Positions 10,148-19,489 of a stretch of 64,000 nucleotides of DNA are shown piece by piece. Positions within the stretch are counted from its first letter, which is position 1. The number at the start of each line of letters is the position of its first letter. The DNA comes from Nansenia antarctica (taxonomy: Eukaryota > Chordata > Actinopteri > Argentiniformes > Microstomatidae): contig OZ022346.1 of NCBI GenBank assembly GCA_963989245.1, positions 5,864,926-5,928,925 on the forward strand. Reading direction: 5' to 3'. Both the position numbers and the translations under genes were made by a program. The notes beneath the pieces are model-generated. The model saw nothing but the letters and a program-made list of their open reading frames with translations, made no database searches and was not told where the DNA came from.

Positions 10148-11381
10148 TAGTGATGCTCCGATCTGATCGGCGCCGATCGGTATCGGCCGATATGGCCTTG
10201 ATCGGTTTTGATCGGAGTTCTCAAAACGGCCGATCAAACATGACCGATCAGTTTACAAAAAGGCGTCGCCAGTCTGGAAATATTATACAGTGTCGGAAAG
10301 AGACAACAAATATGCCGTTTGTAATGTCTGCTCAAAAGAAATACCTTGCGGAGGAACGCACGCAAGGTCTTTCAATACCACGAATATCATACGGCATTTG
10401 CTGCGTTCGTCGATTCGCTCAGAGAGCGCCGAAGCGCACACTGGGCTCGACGTCATAAAGGGACCGAGTGCTTTGATTGGACGAGAGGCGTTCCACGAGT
10501 GCTGGTCAGAGTTCCAGCGCGACTTCACGAGCGTAGTGTAGGTAGTGTTCACCGACGTCATGTGACCCCGCGAGCAGGAAGTCACTTGGCCCATAGCAAC
10601 AACAACTATTAGCGCGTGAGTTTTAGGTCTTCCTCTGTGCACCTTGCACAAGTGTAGATAGCGAGCGACTTTTCAGCAGCAGGACATATTTTAGATGATA
10701 AGAGGAACAGGCTGAGTGCCAAAAACGCTGAGATGCTTGTATTTCTCAAGGCTAATCTGCCAGTGATGCTGCTTAATCAGAAGTAAGGTTTGAGTCTGAA
10801 ATCTCCTTAGGTGCAATGTTTAGTTTTTTTGTTTTATTGATTATTGCTGAATTGCTGTCTTATCTCCTCCTAAATATGACTTGAAACTGACTGACTTGAA
10901 ACAGTATTTTATATTTGGCTATAGCCTGTTTATGTTGCAGTTTAGTTTGGGTATGTTTATTGTTCCTCAGGAAAGCTACAGTTACAGTATAAGCTCCAAG
11001 TTCTCTAAGAGCCCCTAGTTCCTCTCATTCGAGTGGAATGTTGCACATTTGATGTGACAGTGTACATTTTATTTATTATGATTTTTATTTTCACATTTTA
11101 TTTGTTTTTCCTGAAGTAAGCTACAGGTGGTTGTGAATTCAATAAAACAGATGGTCGTCAATTCATGATACTTTCTCATCTCCTAATTTCATTTAAATAC
11201 TTAATATACAATGTCAATGGTGTTAAGAATAATTTAAAACATAAATAATGCTACACAATAAATAGAATGCTTCAATTGCCATTTTCGACGCGGTGATCGG
11301 TGATATCGGATCGGCAGATCACTGATTCCAGTGATCGGTGATCGGTGATCGGCACCAAAAACCCTGATCGGAGCATCTCTA
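10148..11381 (+). mobile_element. Internally deleted hAT element with BED-finger fragment
   Basis: The ends are tagtgatgctccgatc and its reverse complement with one difference, flanked by the identical 8-bp duplication cctaaaac (10140-10147, 11382-11389), as for hAT. Subterminal gatcgg motifs are repeated on both sides. From about 10257 the plus strand encodes a BED zinc finger: VWKYYTVSERDN, then CxxC in AVCNVCSKE, then HARSFNTTNIIRH. The frame is lost after the finger, and the RNase H-like transposase core and C-terminal dimerisation domain are absent, so the element is non-autonomous. Confidence 0.85.
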
Positions 11382-12232
11382 CCTAAAACCTCTCTAACCC
11401 TAACCCATATATTTCAATATAACAAACAACATGACATCATAATAATATGATTGTTATGCTTTGAAGCATTCTGTCCTAAACTGGCAGTCAGCCAATGAGT
11501 TCTCAGACTATTTATCAAACAAAGGAACAGTTACAACTTACAAGAGCAGCTGCTGCTGGTGGTGAGGGGCTGGCTGAGGTGAAGAGAGCCTCACCCCCTG
11601 GCTCCACTCCCCTATTTGTAAACAATGATGTGTAAATACAGTTTCAAATAATATCCCATCACCTTTACTGTAGAAAAGCCCAAAAGCCCAAGGTGTGATA
11701 AAAGGGGAAAAGAGCTGGTTTACATAAATAAAGGCTATGTACACTATCTACTATACTATACTACTATACAATAAAACACTGTGCTGTACTCTATGCTATG
11801 CTATAAATATCCTTTTCCGATATCTGAACCGTATGTACACAAGGGTTGTCATATTGCACATAGTATTGTTGCTTCATGTGACTGATGTCACTTCAGGTTA
11901 TAGGTCAGGGGGTTGGGCTCAGAACACAAGCCATTTTGAGATGACCACATGGCTTTAACAAAGGGTCGTAAACCCTACCCTCCCCTCCCCTAGCCCCCAT
12001 AGTCAGGAGGGTCCTTATAGCAAAAGGCAAACTATACAGTTTATACGGTTTATGTGTGCATGTGTGCCAAAATCTACTACAATGGTGCTACGTGTGGACA
12101 CGGGATTTCTAGACGTTATTTGCGTTGATGGCCTTCCATAGTGGAGAAGCGCCATCAGTACCTCCGTGTGCTCGTCCAGACCAGGCGACACGGACATAAA
12201 CTGATAACAAGTTCCGCCAACATTCTATAGTG

Positions 12233-12236
<4 letters not shown>

Positions 12237-12268
<32 letters not shown>
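12237..12268. repeat. (TA)n microsatellite
   Basis: An uninterrupted alternating TA run. The surrounding 11390-12540 interval contains short low-complexity stretches (ctatactatacta near 11745) and no gene I can support. Confidence 0.95.
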
Positions 12269-12270
<2 letters not shown>

Positions 12271-12539
12271 CAACATTGTATAGTGACAGAATAGCCTATC
12301 TCTGCAGACAGAAGTGGTCAGTAGTAACATGTTAGACAGTGAGGCAGCGAGCTGAGACAAAGGATTCTAGTTCTACTGACCTTCGACACTCAGAGTCCTT
12401 GTTCACTGTGGAGATGTTTTCATACGCAGTAAAGGAAACCAAATACAGAGATGTAACTATCTATGGATGTAACTAGATGTGACTAATGTTTGCCCTCTGT
12501 CACAGTTGTAAACTTAATAATCACTCGTAAGGTCTTCAG

Positions 12540-12600
12540 CACGGTGTGTGTTTACTGACTCCGCCATCTTAGATCGACTTCTCGTTCCCTGGTATCGCGG
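12540..12600 (-). promoter_or_regulatory. Possible promoter/5' exon of the zinc-finger gene (YY1-like site)
   Basis: On the minus strand aagatggcggagtca is a good YY1 motif, often found at CpG-type transcription starts, and is followed by a GT that could act as a donor (CA/gtaaac). It lies 3 kb upstream of the first coding exon of the minus-strand zinc-finger gene. The motif is seen; the role is inference, and the adjoining 12600-12690 stretch resembles a dispersed repeat. Confidence 0.3.
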
Positions 12601-12711
12601 GAATATACCTCGTCGTCTTCTTCTTCTTTTGGTTTTAACGGCAGCGTGCGTCCTTGATGCTGCATTACTGCCCTCTGCTGGAGGCAGTTACCTCCTACAA
12701 TGTCCGTTCTG

Positions 12712-13205
12712 TCATATAATTAGAATATCATCAAAAAGTTGATTTATTTCAGTAATTCCATTCAAAAAGTGAAACTTGTATAATGTATACATTCATTCCA
12801 CATAGACTGATATATTTCAAGTGTTTATTGCTTTTAATTTTGATGAGTATTACTGACAACTAATGAAAACCCCAAATTTAGTATCTCAGAAAATTAGAAT
12901 ATTGTGAAAAGGTTCAATATTGAAGACCCCTGGTGCCACACTCTAATCAGCTAATTAACTCAAAATACCTGCAAACGCCTTTAAATGGTCCCTCAGTCCA
13001 GTTCTGTAGGCTACACAATCATGGGGAAGACTGCTGACCTGACAGTTGTCCAAAAGACGACCATTGACACCTTGCACAAGGAGGGCAAGACACAAAAGGT
13101 CATTGCTAAAGAGGCTGGCTGTTCACAGAGCTCTGTGTCCAAGCAAATTAATAGAGAGGCGAAGGGAAGGAAAAGATGTGGTAGAAAACAGTATAGAGAC
13201 AGAGA
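12712..13205 (+). mobile_element. Tc1-like element, 5' end and transposase DNA-binding domain only
   Basis: The left inverted end (tataattagaatatcatc...) leads to an ATG at 13021 and about 60 codons of a Tc1-type paired-like helix-turn-helix (MGKTADLTVVQ..., HKEGKTQKVIAKEAG, CSQSSVSKQ). Homology to the transposase stops near 13205 and the DDE catalytic domain is absent. The frame continues without a stop into the membrane-protein exon that follows. Confidence 0.8.
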
Positions 13206-13299
13206 CAGATCAGAGATGATCCGTGAGATGCTGTCTGAGTCTCCCTCCTGGTCCCAGGTGGGTATGGAGATGCCCCCCCAGGCGGGGCGGCCCACCCAG

Positions 13300-13440
13300 G
13301 AGGTCCAGAGTGAGGCCACCTCCTGCCTGGTCCAGGACTGGTCCTGTCTGCTCTGGGTCCTGGTCGCGTTCTGCCTGGTCGCGTTCTGCCTGGTCCACTT
13401 CAGAACCAACAGGAGCCGTAGAGGGGATGAACACAACCAG
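13300..13440 (+). CDS. Transmembrane exon of an unrecognised membrane protein, copy A
   Basis: The 47-codon exon has an acceptor-like cggcccacccag and a donor CAG/gtaact, phase 0 at both ends. It encodes a short Glu/Ser-rich lead, one hydrophobic segment of about 17 residues (LLWVLVAFCLVAFCLVH), then a basic HFRTNRSRR stop-transfer sequence, so it looks like a type I or tail-region single-pass segment. The upstream frame is open back through 13206 into the truncated Tc1 transposase, so the exon may be part of a fused frame. The family is not recognised. An inverted copy is at 28449-28589. Confidence 0.6.
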
Positions 13441-13449
13441 GTAACTGAT

Positions 13450-13693
13450 GGAGGAGAGGAGAGGAGGAGGGAGAGAGAGAGAGAGAGAGGAGGGAGAGAG
13501 AGAGAGGGGGAGGAGGGAGAGAGAGGAGAAAGTTAGAGAGAGAGGAGGGAGAGGAGGGAGATAGAGAAAGAGGAGGGATAGGGAGAGAGAGAGAGAGAGG
13601 AAGGAGAGAGAGAGTGAGAGGAGGGAGATAGAGAGAGAAGGGAGGGAGAGAGAGGGGGATAGATAGGGAGAGAGAGGAGGGCGAGAGAGAGGA

Positions 13694-13770
<77 letters not shown>
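13450..13770. repeat. (GA)n-rich polypurine tract
   Basis: Purine-only plus strand (gagagaggaggg blocks, ending in a pure (AG)n run from about 13697). It fills the intron between the two exons of the membrane protein. The mirrored polypyrimidine copy is at 28013-28440. Confidence 0.95.
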
Positions 13771-13774
<4 letters not shown>

Positions 13775-13852
13775 GACCCAGCAGTAACAATTCATTGATG
13801 ACATTCAGAACGTCCAATTGACCTCTGACCACCCCCACCCCCCCTCCCCCAG

Positions 13853-13939
13853 CCTGGCCCCTCCCCCATGCCCTCCGACATGCACAGCAGCTACAACGAG
13901 AGAGACTTCTCCGATGACTACTCTGACAGGTCTCTGTGA
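13853..13939 (+). CDS. Terminal exon of the unrecognised membrane protein, copy A
   Basis: Acceptor cccctcccccag is followed by 28 codons and TGA. The product is a Pro-rich start followed by an acidic/tyrosine tail (SSYNERDFSDDYSDRSL) on the side of the membrane marked by the basic stop-transfer sequence. Its phase matches the 13440 donor. An AATAAA at 14029-14034 is a good polyadenylation signal 90 bases downstream of the stop. The inverted copy at 27728-27928 carries three versions of the acidic tail unit instead of one. Confidence 0.6.
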   Translation, partial: PGPSPMPSDMHSSYNERDFSDDYSDRSL

Positions 13940-14028
13940 CATCACCGGTGACATCATCATCAACAGACAGTAGTGTGCGTTTACGCTGGTATATTTTTGA
14001 AACACCACCAAACTTGCAGTTGATATGA

Positions 14029-14034
14029 AATAAA
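14029..14034 (+). terminator. Polyadenylation signal AATAAA
   Basis: AATAAA in tgatatgaaataaaactatt, downstream of the TGA at 13937-13939. The corresponding sequence is preserved in the inverted copy near 27630. Confidence 0.55.
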
Positions 14035-14249
14035 ACTATTTTCTTTGCTCATAATCATCACCTCGTGGGCTTGTCTTCTGCTGTGATCTGTTGGTGCTCT
14101 GGGTTGCTAGGCAACGGCAGACAGGATGTCAGAGGTTCTCATCTGGTATAAAACTTCTCATCTTTAAAAAAAGTTAAAGTTCCGGAAGAAACTTGGGGCT
14201 GGAAACTTGGGCTGGAGTGTTGATAGTGTTGAACGTTTACAGACAGACG

Positions 14250-14660
14250 CACATACACACACATACACACATACACACATACACACACACACACACACAC
14301 ACATACACACATACACACATACACACACACACACACATACACACATACACACACACACACACACACACATACACACATACACACATACACACATACTCAC
14401 ACACACATACACACATACACACACACACACACACACATACACACATACACACACACACACACATACACACATACACACACACACACACACATACACACAT
14501 ACACACACACACACACACACATATACACACTCCTACTCTCTCTGTTAGTTCCATGCTTGTAACACCACTAGTGGGGGCCTGGGGGAGGCATGGGGCGAGG
14601 GGCGGGGGGGGGAGGGGGGGAGGGAGGAGGGAGGAGGGAGGAGGGAGGGGACCCAGGGGT
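14250..14660. repeat. (CA)n/(CATA) microsatellite and G-rich tract
   Basis: CA dinucleotides interrupted by regular cata (14250-14530), then a G-rich ggggcggggggggg and gaggaggg segment to 14660. Alternating purine-pyrimidine CA and the G runs are both prone to replication slippage. Confidence 0.95.
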
Positions 14661-15499
14661 TGGAAGATCTTGCTGACCTGCATTGTACGACAGGATATAC
14701 AGGCAGAATATACATTGGGGGAAAGTATTCAACGTTTGAAATCAATAATATCTTCATTGCAGCTATTCACATGCAATTTAGGCCAGACATTGGTATTAAC
14801 TCAATAAAACTCCACAGTTAACCAAATTGGAAAACTCCAATCCATAGAAAAACGTTATGTGCAATAAAGTGGTATGGCACAGGAACAAAGTATTGAACGC
14901 AGTAACTGAAATGTATTTAATACTCGGAGGAGAAGCCTTTGTTTCCAATGACAGCTTCAAGACGATTCCTGTATGGAAAACCACATCTCTCACAGTGATC
15001 AGATGGGATTTTGGCTCATTCTTTAACACAGACAGTCTTTAAATCCGGAAGATTTTGTGGGGACCGCTGGTGAATCTTGATCTTCGGTTCCTTCCACAAA
15101 TGTTCTATTGGATTTAACTCTGGTGATTCACTATAGGCCAGTCCAACACCTCTATTTTCTTCCTGTGGAACCATTTGAGAGTCCTCTGCAGTAGGATGGA
15201 TCATTGTCATCTTCATCATCCTGAAGGATGGCAACAGATTCTTCCCAAGAATTTCCTGGTACATGGCTCCATTCATCTTCTCTTTGATCATTTGGATTCC
15301 ACCAGTACCATGTGAAGGAAACAGCCCCATACCATGATGTTTCCACCTCCGACCTTCACTGTAGGCATGGTAGTTATAGGATCATATGCAGATCCATTCT
15401 CCTCCAAACATGGCGCATTGTATTGTTGCAGAGAAGGTCAATGTCTGTCTCGTCTGACCAGACTACATTCTCCCAGTAATCTACAGGCTTTTCCAATTG

Positions 15500-15565
15500 T
15501 TCTATAGAAAACAAAGAAAACAACCTTCAACTTTCCTTTTTCTTCAGTATTGAATTATTATTATT

Positions 15566-15599
<34 letters not shown>

Positions 15600-16003
15600 T
15601 CTTATTATATCTAGCCTTTCACAAACCCAAGGACGCGTCGCAGACTTTACAGAAAGAAAGTCTAGACAAAGACAGACAAAACGGAAAACACAGAGACAGC
15701 GAGAGCGAAAAAACTAAACTAGGGGCGTAAGGCCTTGGTGAACAGGTGGGTTTTGAGGGCTGACTTGAAGGTGTCCAGGGTAGGGGGCGTTGCGGATCAC
15801 TGTGGGCAGAGAGTTCCAGAGGGTGGGAGCTGCCACACTGAAGGCTCTGTCCCCGAAGGTTCGTAGGTTGGTGCGGGGGGTGGAGAGCAGACCCATGTCT
15901 GAGGACCGCAGGTTCTGGGATGGGTTATGTTGGCAGAGATGGTCAGTCAGGTACTGGGGGGCACAGGCATGGAGGGATTTGTAGGTGAGCATTGCCTATT
16001 GTT
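15500..16003 (-). mobile_element. L2-type LINE 3' fragment inside the Tc1-like element
   Basis: The minus strand encodes the end of an L2-like reverse transcriptase ORF (LTYKSLHACAPQYLTDHL, then SSDMGLLSTPRTNLRTFGDR, then LWNSLPTVIRNA). A short 3' UTR and an (ATT/AAT)n tail at 15546-15600 follow. The same protein end occurs on the plus strand at 46800-47070. Confidence 0.75.
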
Positions 16004-16092
16004 TTCTTTGTGACAACTGTACCCGCTGCTTCCAGGTCTTTCTGGAGCTCTGCTGGAGTGGTCCTTGGCTCTTGGGCTACTCTTCTGATTAA

Positions 16093-16403
16093 CACGAGAA
16101 GAGAACGGTGACCCCTGTGAGTATTTTTTTTTTATATCTTTCCACTTGATCAAATTTCAGGACCCTCCTTTCATGACTTTCCAAGATATGTGCGTTCTAC
16201 CACCCAGTATCCTTACATTTTCAAAATCACTTCAGGATAAGATAGTATAAAGCTGTTTTGCAGTTTTCCTGTGTAGGTTAAAAAAAGAAGTGCCCTCTAG
16301 TGATCTCTGTGTTTTAATAGCAGATTTACATTCTAAAAAGTGGGTCTATTTGACCCCCAAGGCGGCTCTACTAGTAGGTAAAATAGGCACGGCTGTTCTA
16401 GTG
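16093..16403. mobile_element. piggyBac-like MITE with TTAA target duplication
   Basis: The ends cacgagaagag and the complement of ctgttctagtg form imperfect inverted repeats, flanked on both sides by TTAA (16089-16092, 16404-16407). Treating one TTAA as the original target makes the surrounding Tc1 transposase frame continuous (…RKLIRRVAQEP…), which confirms the boundaries. No transposase is present. Relatives are at 4733-4884 and 47859-48153. Confidence 0.85.
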
Positions 16404-16954
16404 TTAACTTTCTAACGGACCGGTCAGAAATCTTGCGTGGAGGTCCTGTGGGTGTCCGGTTGATGGTGGAGTGATGTTCCTTCCACTTGCGGATAATGGC
16501 CCCAACGGTGCTTATGGGAACATTCAGGAGTTGGTCATTACAGTGTCATTACAATGTCATTGCTATACTGCTCATCAATCTTGTTTTGCGAAGGTCTTGG
16601 TAGAGCTCTTTGCCTCTACCCGTCATGAGATGTTTCTTGCAGAAAAGCTTGGTGACATTGAAAGTTTTGTTTACTTGCATTCAGAGGTGGGAAACCGTTT
16701 TTCAAAGAGTGGACGTACTTACCCGCCAACATGCACAAACCCAGCTGATTGTAATTAGCACAGGTAGGAAAAGTCATTAGTGGCATAAGCTGGTTTAGTG
16801 TTTTTTTCCTGTGTCATTCCACTTCATTGCACATGGAATGTTACAATTTCTTTATCTGTGTAGTTTTATTGAGTTGATACCAATGTCTGGTCTAAATTGA
16901 ATGTGAATATCCACAATGGAAATATGTTTAAATCAAAAATGTGAGTGTGCGTGA

Positions 16955-16960
16955 GTGTGC

Positions 16961-17036
<76 letters not shown>

Positions 17037-17095
17037 GAGGAGCAGAGATGAGAGGAGGAAAGGAGGAGGAGACACACACACACACACAGCCTACT
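16955..17095. repeat. (GT)n then (CA)n microsatellites
   Basis: GT run with gagtgtgc interruptions to 17034, then a short AG-rich link and a (CA)n run. Positions 17100-17330 include G-rich gggagg repeats (17240-17295) and a (TA)n run at 17341-17372. No gene is seen. Confidence 0.9.
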
Positions 17096-17338
17096 GAGGA
17101 CACAGATAGGTATTGATCGGTGATTGATCGGCGGGGCTCCTTGTTAAAGAGATGTTGAGATGGAACTGCTGGCTGCCTGTAGATCTGCTGACGCTGTCTT
17201 CACCCAGGGAGAGAGAGGGCATTGATGTGTGTCTCACTGGGGGGGGAGGGAGGGAGGGGGGGAGGGAGGGAGGGAGGTAGGGAGGGGGGGGGGGGGTCTT
17301 GGCTTCCATACCGCTGATCTGCATTGTGTATTACACTC

Positions 17339-17375
<37 letters not shown>

Positions 17376-17586
17376 CACTCACCAGACACTTTATTAGGAA
17401 CAAGTTTCAAGTTTATTTATTACATCACATTACACAAGTGTAACAGAGTGAAATTATTAGGCTTCGGATCCTGACATTGCATTGCAGCACAAGACATAGG
17501 GCGATATGTCCCCCAACCTCTGGAACTCTCTACCCAAGGCTATCCGTGACTCTCCAACCCTGGACATATTCCAAACTGCCCTTAAA

Positions 17587-18067
17587 CAGCCTGGTCTCAC
17601 ACGGCAGACGTCAGAATTCTACGTTTTCCATCGCATCCAAACGTCGAATTCCGACGTGAGATCGTTTGAAAGCGCAGGGGTGCGCCTGTTATGTGCGCCT
17701 GTCGGGGCTTCTCTCGGGATTATTCCATTTTGAATTGCATTTGCATTAATTAGTTAGGCCACATTTTGAGATACAACTAACCTTAACCCTAACCCTAACC
17801 CTAACCCTAACCTTAACCCTAACCCTAACCCTAACCTTAACCCTAACCCTAACCCTAACCTTAACCCTAACCCTAACCCTAACCTTAACCCTAACCCTAA
17901 CCCTAACCTTAACCCTAACCCTAAATGTGGCCTAACTAATTAATGCAAGTGCAATTCAAAATGGAATAATCCCGAGAGAAGCCCCGACAGGCGCACATAG
18001 CAGGCGCACCCCTGCGAGCTACACGTCGGAATTCGACGTTTGGAGTCTGCCGTGTGAGACCAGGTTG
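17587..18067. mobile_element. Fold-back DNA element carrying telomere-like repeats
   Basis: The ends cagcctggtctcacacggca and the complement of the right end (caacctggtctcacacggca) begin arms of about 190 and 140 bp, flanked by a 7-bp duplication ccttaaa (17580-17586, 18068-18074). The loop is a telomere-like array. There is no coding sequence. The superfamily is unassigned. Confidence 0.75.
17778..17924. repeat. Interstitial telomere-like repeat, 24-bp higher-order unit
   Basis: The vertebrate telomere hexamer CCCTAA repeats in a regular pattern of one CCTTAA followed by three CCCTAA, repeated about six times. The regular variant spacing shows amplification of a 24-bp unit rather than telomerase addition. 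It lies in the loop of the fold-back element. Confidence 0.9.
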
Positions 18068-18483
18068 CCTTAAAACCCACCTGTTCACCATTGCATTCAA
18101 CCTGTAGTCGCTGTTTCACTGTTTCTTGTTTTGTGTGTTTGTCTCTCTGGCTCTGTTCAGTTTGTCCCATTCCCTTGTAAAGTGACCTTGGGTTATTAAT
18201 AATAATATGACTTTTTATATTAATTATTAATCATAATCAAGCATAATTCAAGATCAAAGTGTCGGTTGTACAGGCCATAGGAGGCAAAACATAATAGGCA
18301 TCGTACAAGATAAGGTGGCATTAATGCAAGTAAGACAAAACAGGTTACGCTGTATTATCACGCTAGTGATAATCGAGTTCACAGTGGTAAGGTGGCTTGA
18401 GCTTAGGGTTGCTGTAGTCCATGCACAAGGGGTGAGCTAGGGGGAGATAGTCAGTTGATTACAGTGGGCTTGTTTATGCTGGG

Positions 18484-19405
18484 TTCTAACAGGCTGTGGT
18501 TGGGGTGGCTGGGGTCTAACAGACTGTGGTTGGGGGGGCTGGGGTCTAACAGACTGTGGTTGGGGTGGCTGGGGTTTAACAGACTGTAGTTGGGGTTGCT
18601 GGGGTCTAACAGACTGTGGTTGGCGTGGCTGGGGTCTAAAAGACTGTGGTTGGGGTGGCTGGGGTCTAACAGACTGTGGTTGGGGTCTAACAGGCTGTGG
18701 TTGGGGTGGCTGGGGTCTAACAGACTGTGGTTGGGGTGGCTGGGGTCTAACAGACTGTGTTTGGGGTGGCTGGGGTCTAACAGGCTGTGGTTGGGGTGGC
18801 TGGGGTCTAACAGACTGTGGTTGGGGTGGCTGGGGTCTACAGACTGTGGTTGGGGTGGTTGGGGTCTAACAGACTGTGGTTGGGGGGGCTGGGGTCTAAC
18901 AGACTGTGGTTGGGGTGGCTGGGGTCTAACAGACTGTGGTTGGGGGGGCTGGGGTCTAACAGACTGTGGTTGGGGGTGGCTGGGGTCTAACAGACTGTGG
19001 TTGGGGTGGCTGGGGTCTAACAGACTGTGGTTGGGGTGGCTGGGGTCTAACAGACTGTGGTTGTGGGGACTGGGGTCTAACAGGCTGTGGTTGGGGGGGC
19101 TGGGGTCTAACAGACTGTGGTTGGGGTGGCTGGGGTCTAACAGACTGTGGTTGGGGTCTAACAGGCTGTGGTTGGGTTGGCTGGGGTCTAACAGACTGTG
19201 GTTGGGGTGGCTGGGGTCTAACAGACTGTGGTTGGGGTCTAACAGGCTGTGGTTGGGTTGGCTGGGGTCTAACAGACTGTGGTTGGGGTGGCTGGGGTCT
19301 AACAGACTGTGGTTGGGGTCTAACAGGCTGTGGTTGGGTTGGCTGGGGTCTAACAGGCTGTGGTTGGGGTGGCTGGGGTCTAACAGGCTGGTTGGGGTGG
19401 CTGGG
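18484..19405. repeat. 30-bp G-rich minisatellite, array 1
   Basis: Units of gggtctaacagactgtggtt followed by ggggtggctg, with truncated units (tctaacagactgtggttggg). Flanking sequence at 19406-19440 (cattgatgatcctccgggct) resembles a dispersed fish repeat that normally contains one such unit. The open frames on both strands (10-residue period) are artefacts of the period. Confidence 0.95.
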
Positions 19406-19489
19406 GTCATTGATGATCCTCCGGGCTTTGCTGACACACCGTTTAGTCAGGTGACACTGGTCACTTTTTTTGATTGAGAATGATTGATT

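Larger units (their letters stand above)
14713..16945 (-). mobile_element. Tc1-like element split by an L2 fragment and a piggyBac-like MITE
   Basis: On the minus strand the transposase can be followed in three blocks. About 16650-16416 holds the N-terminal helix-turn-helix region (TVGAIIRKWK). 16092-16004 holds the next segment (TTPAELQKDLEAAG). 15500-15015 holds the catalytic region with VVWSDET and SPELNPIEHLW. Inverted ends are seen at 14713 onward and about 16855-16942 (sharing taccaatgtctgg). The reading frame carries stops and shifts, so the gene is dead. The C-terminal block also lies in the inverted duplication (26685-27085). Confidence 0.8.
17480..18230 (+). mobile_element. L2/CR1-like LINE 3' end, interrupted
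   Basis: The plus strand encodes PPNLWNSLPKAIRDSPTLD, continued after the 481-bp insertion by a short THLFTIAFNL-like end and stop. A 3' UTR follows (ttgtgtgtttgtctctctgg, gtaaagtgacctt) with an (ATA)n tail. The same 3' UTR occurs at 22730-22830. Confidence 0.65.

Noticed and set aside
13400..14807. Frames of Ser/Leu, His/Thr or Cys/Val repeats
   Set aside because: Translations of GA and CA microsatellites; no support as proteins. The same applies at 27047-28668, 16866-17087 and 29535-30000.
17778..17924. Chromosome end (true telomere)
   Set aside because: It is flanked on both sides by an inverted-end element with a target duplication and by LINE sequence, and has a regular variant pattern.
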